From assembly GCA_965230495.1 (NCBI GenBank), contig OZ246004.1, forward strand, positions 2,666,001 to 2,730,000: DNA of 64,000 nt, written 5' to 3'. Shown in pieces: positions 1 through 9,281 of the stretch. Position 1 is the stretch's first letter, and each line of letters opens with the position of its first letter. Below the pieces are notes generated by a model, which did not search any database, had not been told where the DNA came from, and saw only the letters and a program-made list of their open reading frames with translations. Position numbers and translations under genes: made by a program. This DNA is from JACJYM01 sp965230495 (GTDB taxonomy: Bacteria > Bacteroidota > Bacteroidia > Chitinophagales > Saprospiraceae).

Positions 1-579
1 CCCACCACCCGGTCCTGCCGTATAGCCCATCATCAAATTGTATGATCCAGTTTGATTTGACTTTCCAGCATTTTGACCAATTATCGTATTGTAAACGCCT
101 TCTGCTAAAGGAGCAAAAGAAGTGTTATTCAATCCCGCATCTTCTCCGATGAATATGTTTTCAGAACTAGACTCCAAACGGTCTGATACCATAACCCATT
201 GCTCGATTCCATCTATACTAAACACTATGCTATCAAAAGTTGTATTTATGCCTTCTGATGTCTTAACGTAGGTGTCTAGGTCCATGTCGATGATCTGATT
301 GTGTAGTCTATCTAAATTGAGCCAGTTAGTGCCGTTAAAATACCAAAATGATTTTGTGTTGGTATTATATAGAAGCAAACCATTTGCTGGATTACTGATG
401 GATTGCCTCTGACTATCAGTTAGACGTGGAAATAGGACACCTTGATTATTGTTTGCTGAGACCACCTCGAGGGTAGCTGAAGCATCGGGTGTGGTAGTGT
501 TTATACCTAGATTGCTTTGTTGAGAATGTGTCGCAATGGAAAATAAAATGGTGATAAAACTTAAAACTATTCGTTTCAT
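1..579 (-). CDS. Fibre-type surface protein, N-terminal part (truncated by window edge)
   Basis: This reading frame is open from an ATG at 579 to the window edge (about 193 codons seen), so the C-terminus is missing. The N-terminus looks like a signal peptide (MKRIVLSFITILFSIATHSQ). It is followed by GINTTTPDASATLEV, GVLFPRLTDSQRQSI and NGLLLYNTNTKSFWYFNG. This head layout is common in Bacteroidota cell-surface fibre or tail-fibre-like proteins, many of which end in an intramolecular chaperone (S74) domain. The later repeats (IFIGEDAGLNN, NTIIGQNAGKSNQTGSYN) are the glycine/asparagine-rich head repeats of such trimeric proteins. Surface location and trimeric fold are inferred; the family resemblance is clear. 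Confidence 0.75.
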   Translation of the reverse strand, partial: MKRIVLSFITILFSIATHSQQSNLGINTTTPDASATLEVVSANNNQGVLFPRLTDSQRQSISNPANGLLLYNTNTKSFWYFNGTNWLNLDRLHNQIIDMDLDTYVKTSEGINTTFDSIVFSIDGIEQWVMVSDRLESSSENIFIGEDAGLNNTSFAPLAEGVYNTIIGQNAGKSNQTGSYNLMMGYTAGPGGG

Positions 580-717
580 AATTATTATATTAATTTTTGA
601 GGTTGTGATTTTAACCTAAGGTCAATAATTCTATATATCAATTCAAAGATTCCCTCTTTTTCCTATGGTTGAAAGTAGAATGAGTCTGGAGTGGAACGAA
701 ATGAGTATTAGGAAATA

Positions 718-1473
718 TCAGCTATTTTTAAGTAATGAAATCAAGCCTTCTTTTCTATTCCTTGCAACTGGCAAGGTGATAGAGTCACCAATAATAATGC
801 TACCTCCACTACCTTTTTGATACTTAATTACTAAATTGAGATTGACAATATAACTTTGATGTATGCGGTAAAAAAAAGGATAATTAGATAGCATTTCTGA
901 AACTTGTTTTAAAGTCTTAGAAATAATAATTTTTTTATAGTTGGTCAAGTGAAAAAAAGAATAGTTACTGTGGGCTTCGATATAACAAATATGTTCGGGC
1001 TTGATCATCTCAAGACCTTCCATGGTAGGCAAGGCTATTTTATCTAGTTCATAGTTTTCGATAAGTATTTTTTTGATAATACTCGTAAAATCAGGTGTAG
1101 CTTGATTTTGTAGTTTTTTCCTTTTAATTTTTTCAATTGCATCAACTAGCTCTTGGCTTCCTATTGGTTTGAGTAGATAATCTAAGGCGTTAATTTTTAT
1201 AGCTTTAATGGCAAACTGATCATATGCAGTCGTAAAGATGATCTCAAAATCTATATGTTCGATATTGCTTAGCATCTCAAAGGCGTTCATATAGGGCATT
1301 TCGATATCTAAAAACACTAGATCTGGTTTATATGATTTAATGGACTTGACACCTTCTTCACCACTTGTGCACGTAGTAAGAATATTAACATCAGGACAGT
1401 TTTGATTAAGCTCCCAAATTAGAGTTTCAATACAAAATTTTTCGTCATCAATTATTATTGCATCAATTTTCAT
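718..1473 (-). CDS. LytTR-family response regulator
   Basis: This is a 251-residue LytR/AlgR-type response regulator. The receiver domain (about 1-120) carries the acidic pair D9/D10, the phospho-acceptor D56 in VFLDIEMPY and K102 in DYLLKPIG. A LytTR DNA-binding domain follows (about 145-245), with HSNYSFFHLTNYKKIIISKT and FYRIHQSYIVNL typical of the fold. Its start overlaps the stop of the upstream histidine kinase by 4 nt (ATGA), so the two are translationally coupled and form a cognate pair. Target genes cannot be read from the sequence; LytTR sites are usually pairs of short direct repeats. Confidence 0.93.
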   Translation of the reverse strand: MKIDAIIIDDEKFCIETLIWELNQNCPDVNILTTCTSGEEGVKSIKSYKPDLVFLDIEMPYMNAFEMLSNIEHIDFEIIFTTAYDQFAIKAIKINALDYLLKPIGSQELVDAIEKIKRKKLQNQATPDFTSIIKKILIENYELDKIALPTMEGLEMIKPEHICYIEAHSNYSFFHLTNYKKIIISKTLKQVSEMLSNYPFFYRIHQSYIVNLNLVIKYQKGSGGSIIIGDSITLPVARNRKEGLISLLKNS

Positions 1474-4400
1474 GGTGTAAATTTTATCTCTATTATCACT
1501 TTTGTTCCTAATGGAGCTTCATTATCGTCTTTCAGATCATGTATGGATACATCAAATATCATATTGTTAAGATATTTGCTTATGTCCATTCTATGTTTTG
1601 TAATGGTCATTCCCATTGATTTATTTTTCTGAGCGGTTTTGCTTTTAGCTTCTTTTGCTTTTTTCCTTCCTATGCCGTTGTCTTCTATGGTACATAAGAT
1701 ACTTTCCCCTGTCTTTTTTATAGTTAATGTGAGTCTACCCCTTCCGGAGGTTTTATGCATTAACCCATGCCAAATGGCATTTTCGGCATAAGGCTGGAAT
1801 ATAAGTGGCGGAACCATAATGGTTTCAGGGTCAATGACTTTGTCAATATTGAAATAATAATCAAACCCTTCGTCAAATCTCATTCTTTCAATGTTGATGT
1901 ATAGATTTAAGGCTTCTAGTTCTTGAGCCAACGAAATGGTTTGCTGCGACGAATTATGCAATACTAATCGTATCAATTTAGAAAAATCATTTAAATAATG
2001 AACAGCCTTTTCTTTGCTTCTTTTAAGTACATAAAACTTGATTGCATTTAGTGAATTGAAAAGAAAATGGGGATTCATCTGTGCTCGTAGGGCTTTCATT
2101 TCCACCTCCGCTAATTGTTTGTTGAATTCCGTTTTAAGTTGCTCTTCACGTTTGATTTTTTTTATCCTACTGGAATACAAAGTGTAGATAGACGCTAAAA
2201 TAAGTAGACTGATAAGTGCCCAGAACCATAAAGTCCTCCAAAATGGGGGTAGAATAGTAATATTAAGTTGAGCGATATTCTCAGACCAGTTTCCACAGAT
2301 GTTGCGGCACTTTACTTTAAAGGTATAATCACCGCCACCGATATTAGTGTAGCTTGCATGATGTCTGTTATCAGTGACAATCCATTTCTTGTCTACTCCT
2401 TCTAATTTATAGGCATATTCTATCTTGTCACTATTGTCAAAATCAATGGCACTGAAATCAAACGAAAAGAAATTATCTCTATAACCTAATTTTATTTGAT
2501 TAGATAAATCAAAAGGATAAGTTTTGTCAAATATGTTAAATTGATCAATGATAGGTGTTGGAGTAGAGGTATTATGCTCTAAGCTATCAGGATTTATGAT
2601 ATAAAATCCTTTGTTATACGCTATTAGTAATTCATTATTTTGTGATAGATTAATGGATTGTAGATTTTTTAATCCCAGAGCGGTGCCAAAGTGGTCTACT
2701 TCATGCGATGAAATTTTGATTCTTGTCAATCCGTTTTTGGAAGTCAACCAGATATAGCCACTTGTATCTTGAGCAATTCCTTCTACATTAGCATTGGGTA
2801 GGTGTCTTACCTCTTCTATTGATTGAAATGGTATGTGGATAGAATCTTTGGGATCAATAAGTGCTATATGATTGAGCTCATATGGCATCCAGAGATGATC
2901 AGTGGAATCCATTAAAAATTCGGTATACATTGTAAATGAAGGTCCATCGTCATGTGCTCTTACAGGACTGGGATAATTGACAAAATGCTTTTTATCATTG
3001 TCAAAGTAAAATACTCCCTTACCTGATCCCCATATTCGGTTTTCATAATCTTTATATAAATTACCAAAAGAATAACCATATTTTAATGAATTAGGATTAT
3101 CTTCTTCAAAAGTGTGTATCTGTACAGTTTTGTTAACAAAATCTATTTGACCAAGACCACCTGATTGAGATGATAGCCAACCTACACCATTATCATCGAT
3201 AACCATATCATAGTAATAGCCAATTTTTTTTCGTTTTTGAATCCATTCAGGCCATTTGAGAGATTCTATTGAGCTTGTTGTTTCGTTAAAATAGTATAGA
3301 TCTCGAAATCCAACAATCCAAAGTCGTTCATCAGCATCAAATAAAATGTCTCTGAAGAAGTGTTCTTCTGGTACGATAGGATTAGTAACGAAATGGGATC
3401 GAACCTGTTTGTTCATTAGGTCTATTGACAAGAGGATGCCATCACGAGATATACCATATAAAACTTCTTTTGACGGATGCTGTAGTACTTCTATTAAACT
3501 TATATTAAGGTTATAATTATCAATACCCTTCTGCGGTGGCAGTAGCTTAATGAGGCCAGATCCTTGTGTTGCTATCCATTTTCTACCTTTATCATCAATA
3601 TATATATCATTTGGCGGAGAATTAGGTAAACTGTTAGAAAAGGGAATATCTTCTATTTTAGTGAAAGTATAGCTCGTCTTATCAAATAGCATCCACCCGT
3701 TGCCTCCAGCGGCATATATTAATAAAGTATTGTCATCCCAGGACAACAGTTCTACACCATTTAAACATGAATAAATATCATTTTTTACTTTTTCTTGACA
3801 TCTAATAATGGTATAATCTTTGGATCGAGGGTCAAATCTTAATAGTCCATACCCCCAAGTGACTCCCCAGAAAATGCCACTATCATCACGAATAAAGCCT
3901 CTTAATTTGGGTGGCTCGTACACTCCATTTGACAGTCGCCATGGCTGGGGCGGCAAATAGTACTCAGCAATTTTAGATTGCGTATTAAACATGCATATGC
4001 CATATAATGAGCCAATCCATACAATGTTTGGGTTTTCTAAATCTAAATATGGGCTATGAAGATCCAATGGATAGTGGTTGTACTTTTGAAGTTGGACTTC
4101 ATCATCAAAAGTTTGGTATATCTTAAATGTTTCAGTATTTCGATCGTAGAGACTTAAGCCCTTACCTGTAGTCAATATCCACAACTGGCCAGAGCTATCC
4201 TCAAAAAAACCTCGTGCTTTTGTACCAGGAAAAGATTTTGGATCATCGAGATTATTTCTAAAGGTTTTAATCGTATGATTCATTGGGTGAAAGCTGATCA
4301 ATCCATTATTTTGAGTACCCACCCAAATCCAACCCAATCGATCTCGGTATAGTGCTTCGATCGTGTAGTTTGCGATAGATATAGAATCACCGTAAATCTC

Positions 4401-4613
4401 TTGAAAACTGATAAATTCCAACCCATTGAATCGATACAATCCCTTGTCACTCCCTACCCATAAAAACCCCGATTTGTCTTTAATAATACAAGTTGTATTA
4501 ACCGTATTCTTTGGAAGAAATTGATGAAAGGCTAGATTAATATCCTGTCCCTTACAAAGGTAAATAGGGAAGCAAAACATTATACTCAAAAGAAGTCTAT
4601 AAATCAATTTCAT
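1470..4613 (-). CDS. Two-component-propeller sensor histidine kinase (LytS-type)
   Basis: This is a very large sensor kinase (about 1047 residues). A signal peptide (MKLIYRLLLSIMFCFPIYLCKG) precedes a long periplasmic region of regulator-propeller repeats (for example GFLWVGSDKGLYRFNG, GWIWVGTQNNGLISFHP). A Y_Y_Y domain (ANYAYKLEG-like YAYKLEGVDKKW and GDYTFKVKCRN) comes next, then one membrane helix (FWALISLLILASIYTLYS). The cytoplasmic His_kinase domain has the phospho-acceptor motif NPHFLFNSLNAI and an ATPase part (YAENAIWHGL, DNGIGR). Unlike many Bacteroides hybrid systems, the regulator is a separate downstream gene (718-1473). I chose the ATG at 4613 over a TTG at 4622 because it begins the signal peptide. 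A TATCTTTG element lies just upstream, which would leave almost no 5' leader. Confidence 0.92.
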   Translation of the reverse strand: MKLIYRLLLSIMFCFPIYLCKGQDINLAFHQFLPKNTVNTTCIIKDKSGFLWVGSDKGLYRFNGLEFISFQEIYGDSISIANYTIEALYRDRLGWIWVGTQNNGLISFHPMNHTIKTFRNNLDDPKSFPGTKARGFFEDSSGQLWILTTGKGLSLYDRNTETFKIYQTFDDEVQLQKYNHYPLDLHSPYLDLENPNIVWIGSLYGICMFNTQSKIAEYYLPPQPWRLSNGVYEPPKLRGFIRDDSGIFWGVTWGYGLLRFDPRSKDYTIIRCQEKVKNDIYSCLNGVELLSWDDNTLLIYAAGGNGWMLFDKTSYTFTKIEDIPFSNSLPNSPPNDIYIDDKGRKWIATQGSGLIKLLPPQKGIDNYNLNISLIEVLQHPSKEVLYGISRDGILLSIDLMNKQVRSHFVTNPIVPEEHFFRDILFDADERLWIVGFRDLYYFNETTSSIESLKWPEWIQKRKKIGYYYDMVIDDNGVGWLSSQSGGLGQIDFVNKTVQIHTFEEDNPNSLKYGYSFGNLYKDYENRIWGSGKGVFYFDNDKKHFVNYPSPVRAHDDGPSFTMYTEFLMDSTDHLWMPYELNHIALIDPKDSIHIPFQSIEEVRHLPNANVEGIAQDTSGYIWLTSKNGLTRIKISSHEVDHFGTALGLKNLQSINLSQNNELLIAYNKGFYIINPDSLEHNTSTPTPIIDQFNIFDKTYPFDLSNQIKLGYRDNFFSFDFSAIDFDNSDKIEYAYKLEGVDKKWIVTDNRHHASYTNIGGGDYTFKVKCRNICGNWSENIAQLNITILPPFWRTLWFWALISLLILASIYTLYSSRIKKIKREEQLKTEFNKQLAEVEMKALRAQMNPHFLFNSLNAIKFYVLKRSKEKAVHYLNDFSKLIRLVLHNSSQQTISLAQELEALNLYINIERMRFDEGFDYYFNIDKVIDPETIMVPPLIFQPYAENAIWHGLMHKTSGRGRLTLTIKKTGESILCTIEDNGIGRKKAKEAKSKTAQKNKSMGMTITKHRMDISKYLNNMIFDVSIHDLKDDNEAPLGTKVIIEIKFTP

Positions 4614-4619
4614 TATCTG

Positions 4620-4627
4620 CAAAGATA
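4620..4627 (-). promoter_or_regulatory. Bacteroidota -7 element of the kinase/regulator operon
   Basis: On the minus strand this reads TATCTTTG, matching the TAnnTTTG element of Bacteroidota primary-sigma promoters. It ends 6 nt before the ATG at 4613, so the transcript would start at or next to the start codon. No clear -33 TTTG was found at ideal spacing. Confidence 0.5.
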
Positions 4628-4722
4628 ATTCTCATGTCACAAAACATAACCTACAGAATTATTATTCAGTAGGAGTAAGTTATTATGGAGCACTTTATAA
4701 TCTTTCTAGTAACTCGTATTTT

Positions 4723-5538
4723 ATGAGAATTAATAAATCTACACTGATTGTAGTTTTTTTTGTAGAACCTTTGGAGGAAATAAAAGATGGACAGTGGGAC
4801 ATATTATTTGGCTATTAGCTTTGATGGGAGGAATAGCTGCACTATACTACTTTGATATTATTTCCATTGATATTCCTTGGCTTCCTGTCTCCGTCATTGG
4901 TACAGCGGTTGCTTTTTATGTAGGTTTTAAGAATAATCAAGCATATGATCGAATGTGGAAGGCACGTAAAATATGGGGCGGTATCGTCAATGATAGTCGA
5001 GCTTGGGGAATGATGGTAGATGGTTATGTAACCAACCTTTTCAAAGAAGATAATCTAGCCGAAACAGAAATACGAGAAATTAAAAAACGGCTTATTTACA
5101 GGCATATAGCCTGGTTATATGCTCACAGGAGTCAATTGTTAGTGGCAACGCCTTGGGAACATATCAGTCAAGGTGGTCATACAGCTAGAACAGCCAAAAT
5201 TTATCAAGAAAAGTTCGGAATCGGTTTGCTTGATGATGAATATTAGTCATTATTTTGTTGGAATATTCATCTTACTCTTACCGTTTAGTATGATTCCCGA
5301 ACTTATGAAATTAGGAGACTGGGGAATGTGGTTGTCCATTCCGATTACTGCATTGATAGGATGGGTATATGTAATGATGGAAATCGTAGGTGATTATTCG
5401 GAAAACCCTTTTCAAGGTATGGCCAATGATATTCCTATGATGTCATTGTGTCGGGTGATAGAAATAGATCTTAGAGAAATGTTAGGCGAAACAGACTTGC
5501 CACCAAATGTAAAACCCAAGAATGGAGTATTAATGTGA
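4723..5538 (+). pseudogene. Bestrophin-family chloride-channel-like protein (disrupted)
   Basis: Two reading frames together make up a bestrophin/UPF0187 membrane protein. Frame from about 4800 to 5246 holds the family core: PWLPVSVIGTAVAFYVGFKN, then NNQAYDRMWKARKIWGGIVN and PWEHISQGG. The frame ending at 5538 holds the C-terminal part: YFVGIFILLLPFSMIPEL, YSENPFQGMANDIPM and the terminal EIDLREMLGE...PPNVKPKNGVLM. Between FGIGLLDDE and YFVGIF the family normally has roughly 60-80 residues (including the conserved RIKxxPxPRQ segment) that are absent, and the frame changes there, so a deletion is likely. A likely N-terminus (ATG at 4723) is also out of frame with the core, implying a second lesion near 4800. 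Translation of a functional channel is unlikely. Confidence 0.8.
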
Positions 5539-5575
5539 TGTAACCTAAGTATTTCTTTCGAATCTCTTAAAAGAC

Positions 5576-5583
5576 TATCTTTG
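5576..5583 (+). promoter_or_regulatory. -7 element upstream of the His-rich protein gene
   Basis: TATCTTTG matches TAnnTTTG and lies 4 nt before the ATG at 5588, predicting a leaderless or nearly leaderless transcript for the plus-strand metal operon. Confidence 0.5.
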
Positions 5584-5587
5584 CATT

Positions 5588-5986
5588 ATGACAAGAGTTA
5601 TTAATGTCATAATGGTCATTTATTTCTCAATAGGTGCTCTTATACCTAATTGTGACTTCTCCCAATTGTTAAAAGTAAAAGAGCTTGTTTCTCACTACAA
5701 TCTTCATCAACAAGAAGCCATTATGAATAATGAAATGATGAGTTTCACTGATTTCTTAGTCATTCACTTTGTAGATATTGATGATCATCAACACGAAGAT
5801 CATAACGAACATGAAAAGCTACCTTTTCAGCAACTAAATTCTAGCATAAGCTCCTATGTATTAACTGCATTTGATTTTCCATCATTATCGGAAGAAATCC
5901 CTCTCTTAAACAACAATATTCTTAAAGAGATACATTTTCTTTCCTCTGACTTCACTTCCTGCCCTTTTCAGCCTCCAGCTGTCTGA
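5588..5986 (+). CDS. Small His-rich protein preceding a TonB receptor
   Basis: This is a 132-residue protein of unknown function. It has a hydrophobic N-terminus (about 1-20), a central acidic/histidine-rich stretch with seven His in a short span (DDHQHEDHNEHEK, around residues 62-75), and a C-terminal FQPPAV. Small proteins of this general look are often found beside Bacteroidota metal-transport genes; I know this as a pattern, not as a named family. It is the first gene of a plus-strand run with the TonB receptor (6052) and a dihaem peroxidase (8218). Binding of a transition metal (Cu, Zn or Ni) in the periplasm is inferred from the His cluster and neighbours. Confidence 0.7.
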   Translation: MTRVINVIMVIYFSIGALIPNCDFSQLLKVKELVSHYNLHQQEAIMNNEMMSFTDFLVIHFVDIDDHQHEDHNEHEKLPFQQLNSSISSYVLTAFDFPSLSEEIPLLNNNILKEIHFLSSDFTSCPFQPPAV

Positions 5987-6051
5987 TTACTTATTCCTAA
6001 GGGATATCTATGCCCAATTGTAAGTAATTCTTAATTCAAACATTCGATACT

Positions 6052-8214
6052 ATGCTTAAGTATACTCTATTCATCACTGCTTTTTTTTACACTTACTCCA
6101 TTTTTGGACAACAACGAATAACCATTAAATTTTATGATAGCTCTACTCAAGAAACCTTAATAGGAGTAAATGCTTTTATTCAATCACTAGATAAGGGAAA
6201 AACATCTGATATTAATGGTGAAATTACATTTCAGCTACCCGGTGGTAACCATATTATCGAATGTAGCTATATTGGTTATGAAACATATACATTAACCACG
6301 GACATTTCTAAGGCAACTACATATAAGGTTTTCTTAATTCCATCATCTTCAGAACTTGAAGAAATTGTCATTGTATCAAATAGAGCCAATCGAAGTGTTA
6401 CTAATACCCCTTCTAGGATAGAAGTGATCACAGATGAAGTAGAAGAGGCAGCTACCATGGACCCTTCTAAGATAGCACACCTACTCATGCACACTACAGG
6501 TGTTCAAGTACAACAACAATCTGCTACTTCCGGTACCGCTAGTGTTAGAATACAAGGTTTATACGGTCGATATACTCAAATACTCAAAGACGGTTTCCCC
6601 ATCTACGGCGGCTTTACCGGGGGATTAGGAGTATTGCAAATACCTCCATTAGATTTAAGACAGGTCGAATTTGTAAAAGGTTCTGCCTCCACCCTTTATG
6701 GAGGTGGTGCCATCGGAGGATTAATCAATTTAATATCTAAGATTCCCAAGGAAAAACCTGAAGCCTCTTTACATATTAATGCTTCACATATAGGAAATCT
6801 TGACCTTAATAGCTTTTATTCTCAAAAGAAGGGCAAATGGGGTCTCACAATATTCACTTCCAATAATACAAATACCGCATATGATGTTGATGAAGATGGG
6901 TTCTCAGATGTTCCTGAAGTGAGGAAGTTTAATTTCAATCCTCGGGTGTTTTACTATCTAGATGACAATACTACCATTAGCTTAGGAGGCACATTTACTA
7001 ATGAAAACAGAATAGGTGGAGAAGTCGATATAATAGATGGAGGAGTTGTGGACAATGAAAATGATTATTTTGAACGAAATAAGTCTCAACAAATCAGTTC
7101 CCTATTCCAATTGACTTATAAGTTGAACGAGAATAAATCCATAGAAGTCAAGAACAGTACAAATCACTTTGACAGAAATATTTATCTAAATAATTACAGT
7201 TTTTCCGGAGATCAGTTTTCTACTTTCTCTGAAATCAACTATCAGCATAATATGCCTCAAGGTGACTTAACTTTAGGAGCAAATCTTTATACAGAAAGTT
7301 TCACAGAAGAAAATTTATTGGCCAGTGTATTGCGAAATCAAGACTTGACTACATTTGGAGTCTTTGGTCAGTATATTCATGATTTTAGTTCTAAGGTTTC
7401 TACGGAAGTTGGACTTCGAACAGATTACAATACGGATTATGGCACTTTTGTTTTACCTAAGGTAGGAATTGTCTATAAACCCAGCCTATACCTTACGGCA
7501 AGAATAGGTGGTGGATTAGGATATAAGTTACCTGCTATTTTTACGGAAGACGCAGAAGCATTGGCATTTGAAAATGTCTTACCCATAAATGACAATATTC
7601 AGGAAGCAGAAAAATCCATTGGTTTGAATGGAGATTTTACCTTTAGGCTAATTAGCACTGAAAACATTAGCATCAGCTTAACAGAATACTTTTTTTATAA
7701 TAGGCTCAATTCTCCCTTACTTCTTGAAGAGAACGGAATTGGTTCATTTGAATTCGTCAATAGTGATGGCGACTTTGAAACCAAAGGAATCGAAAGTTTG
7801 ATAAAGGCCTCCGCTGGAGATTTTCATCTTTATCTAGGTTATACTTATGTAGATGCTACTCAAACACAAGATGGTATTGCAACTGTTCTACCCTTAACGC
7901 CCGAGCATTCCTTTCACGGGGATCTTATGTACGTAGTTGATGGCAAATGGAGGTGTGGAATTGATGCAGAATACGAAAGCGAACAAACCCTCAGATCAGG
8001 AAGAACAGTGAGATCCTTATTTAAAGCAGGGTTTCTAGCAGAGAGAATGTTTGAAAATTTTTCTATTTATGTCAATCTGGAAAATTGGACAGATACTCGT
8101 CAAAGTAAGTATGAATCATTAGTTATAAGTCCCGCTACAAACCCAAGGTTTACCGAAGTATGGGCTCCCCTTGATGGTTTTATTTTTAATGCGGGTTTGA
8201 AGGTTAAGCTTTAA
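6052..8214 (+). CDS. TonB-dependent outer-membrane receptor
   Basis: This is a 720-residue TonB-dependent receptor. A signal peptide is followed by a CarboxypepD_reg-like domain (about 20-95; FYDSSTQETLIGVNAFIQS, SYIGYETY). A plug domain follows (about 120-230; VRIQGLYGRYTQILKDGFPI, VEFVKGSASTLYGGGAIGGL), then a 22-strand-type barrel ending in a hydrophobic residue plus charged strand (FIFNAGLKVKL). No SusD partner is adjacent, so a sugar-binding SusCD role is unlikely. It sits between a His-rich small protein and a MauG-type dihaem protein, 3 nt from the latter, so uptake of a metal chelate is likely. The exact substrate cannot be read. Confidence 0.93.
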   Translation: MLKYTLFITAFFYTYSIFGQQRITIKFYDSSTQETLIGVNAFIQSLDKGKTSDINGEITFQLPGGNHIIECSYIGYETYTLTTDISKATTYKVFLIPSSSELEEIVIVSNRANRSVTNTPSRIEVITDEVEEAATMDPSKIAHLLMHTTGVQVQQQSATSGTASVRIQGLYGRYTQILKDGFPIYGGFTGGLGVLQIPPLDLRQVEFVKGSASTLYGGGAIGGLINLISKIPKEKPEASLHINASHIGNLDLNSFYSQKKGKWGLTIFTSNNTNTAYDVDEDGFSDVPEVRKFNFNPRVFYYLDDNTTISLGGTFTNENRIGGEVDIIDGGVVDNENDYFERNKSQQISSLFQLTYKLNENKSIEVKNSTNHFDRNIYLNNYSFSGDQFSTFSEINYQHNMPQGDLTLGANLYTESFTEENLLASVLRNQDLTTFGVFGQYIHDFSSKVSTEVGLRTDYNTDYGTFVLPKVGIVYKPSLYLTARIGGGLGYKLPAIFTEDAEALAFENVLPINDNIQEAEKSIGLNGDFTFRLISTENISISLTEYFFYNRLNSPLLLEENGIGSFEFVNSDGDFETKGIESLIKASAGDFHLYLGYTYVDATQTQDGIATVLPLTPEHSFHGDLMYVVDGKWRCGIDAEYESEQTLRSGRTVRSLFKAGFLAERMFENFSIYVNLENWTDTRQSKYESLVISPATNPRFTEVWAPLDGFIFNAGLKVKL

Positions 8215-8217
8215 TAA

Positions 8218-9213
8218 ATGAAGAGGAAGGGATCAATAAAATATTTTGGCACAATAACAATAGTATGTATTTGGCTATTAAGTATCCAAAATACTAAGTA
8301 CTCCGTCAATAATGATCTTCAAGATATTTCTACAAAAATTGAATTAGGACAAAAACTATTTTTCGATCCTATTCTTTCTTTAGACATGTCCATTTCGTGT
8401 GCTAGTTGTCACAAGCCTGAATTTGCTTTTGCCGATAACGAAAAATTATCCTTTGGTGTCAATGATAGTATTGGGTTGCGAAATACTCCATCGGTAATGA
8501 ATATGGCGAGTAGGCCTTACTTCTTCTATGATGGCAGATCTCCTTCTTTGGAAGAACAGGCAATCGGTCCCATAGAAAATCCTTTGGAGATGAACTTGTC
8601 ATATGAAAAAGCGGTAGATAGAGTTAGGCTAAACAAAGAATACTCTGCCCTATTCAAAAAAATATATTCATCAGAACCAGACTCTCAAAACATTGCACAT
8701 GCCATAGCATCATTTGAAAAGAGTTTAGAAAGCAATGGAAGTGCTCCTCATGACATCTGGATAAATGATATAGACACTTTGGCCCTAAGTAAATCCCAAT
8801 TAAGAGGAAGAGAATTATTTATATCAGATGAATTCAAATGCTTTGATTGTCATTTCGGACCTGATTTTACGGGGGATGAATTCAGAAATATAGGTTTATA
8901 TGATGAAATCACTCTATTAGATAAAGGAAGGTTTGATGTCACTAAAGATTCTTCCGATCTTGGTAAATTTAAGGTTCCCGGACTTCGAAACGTCGCTCTA
9001 ACAGCTCCCTATATGCACAACGGAATGTTTCAAACATTAGAAGAAGTTATTGACTACTATAGTAATCCCTATGACTTTGTTAAAGACCCTGTAAACATGG
9101 ACAGTTTGATGATAGAACCTTTAAACCTTTCTGAACAACAAAAAAGGGATTTGGTCAACTTCTTACACTCTCTAACGGATAGAAGCTTTCGTTATAAGAA
9201 TATTATAAAATAA
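8218..9213 (+). CDS. Dihaem cytochrome-c peroxidase / MauG family
   Basis: This 331-residue periplasmic protein has an N-terminal signal/anchor segment (IVCIWLLSIQ) and two c-type haem sites: CASCHK near residue 60 and CFDCHF near residue 210. Family motifs are present: GRSPSLEEQAIGPIENPLEM, KFKVPGLRNVALTAPYMHNG and LVNFLHSL. Members reduce H2O2 or, in MauG/MbnH, oxidise residues in partner proteins. It follows the TonB receptor by 3 nt and is convergent with a second family member (9282-10370), with a strong hairpin between. A partner-modifying role is possible, but no MbnP-like gene is on this strand. Confidence 0.92.
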   Translation: MKRKGSIKYFGTITIVCIWLLSIQNTKYSVNNDLQDISTKIELGQKLFFDPILSLDMSISCASCHKPEFAFADNEKLSFGVNDSIGLRNTPSVMNMASRPYFFYDGRSPSLEEQAIGPIENPLEMNLSYEKAVDRVRLNKEYSALFKKIYSSEPDSQNIAHAIASFEKSLESNGSAPHDIWINDIDTLALSKSQLRGRELFISDEFKCFDCHFGPDFTGDEFRNIGLYDEITLLDKGRFDVTKDSSDLGKFKVPGLRNVALTAPYMHNGMFQTLEEVIDYYSNPYDFVKDPVNMDSLMIEPLNLSEQQKRDLVNFLHSLTDRSFRYKNIIK

Positions 9214-9219
9214 CTTTTA

Positions 9220-9261
9220 AAAAGAGTTAAAGCACTTCTACCGTTATGCTTTAACTCTTTT
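9220..9261. terminator. Bidirectional intrinsic terminator between convergent peroxidase genes
   Basis: A perfect 15-bp inverted repeat (left arm 9220-9234, AAAAGAGTTAAAGCA; right arm 9247-9261) has a 12-nt loop. A/T runs on both sides allow termination of both the plus-strand operon ending at 9213 and the minus-strand operon ending at 9282. Confidence 0.85.
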
Positions 9262-9281
9262 ATTTCTAAGCAATTTCTTTG

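Noticed and set aside
4794..5246. Bestrophin as two real separate genes or a programmed frameshift
   Set aside because: A large conserved segment is missing at the junction and there is no slippery sequence; two lesions fit decay better.
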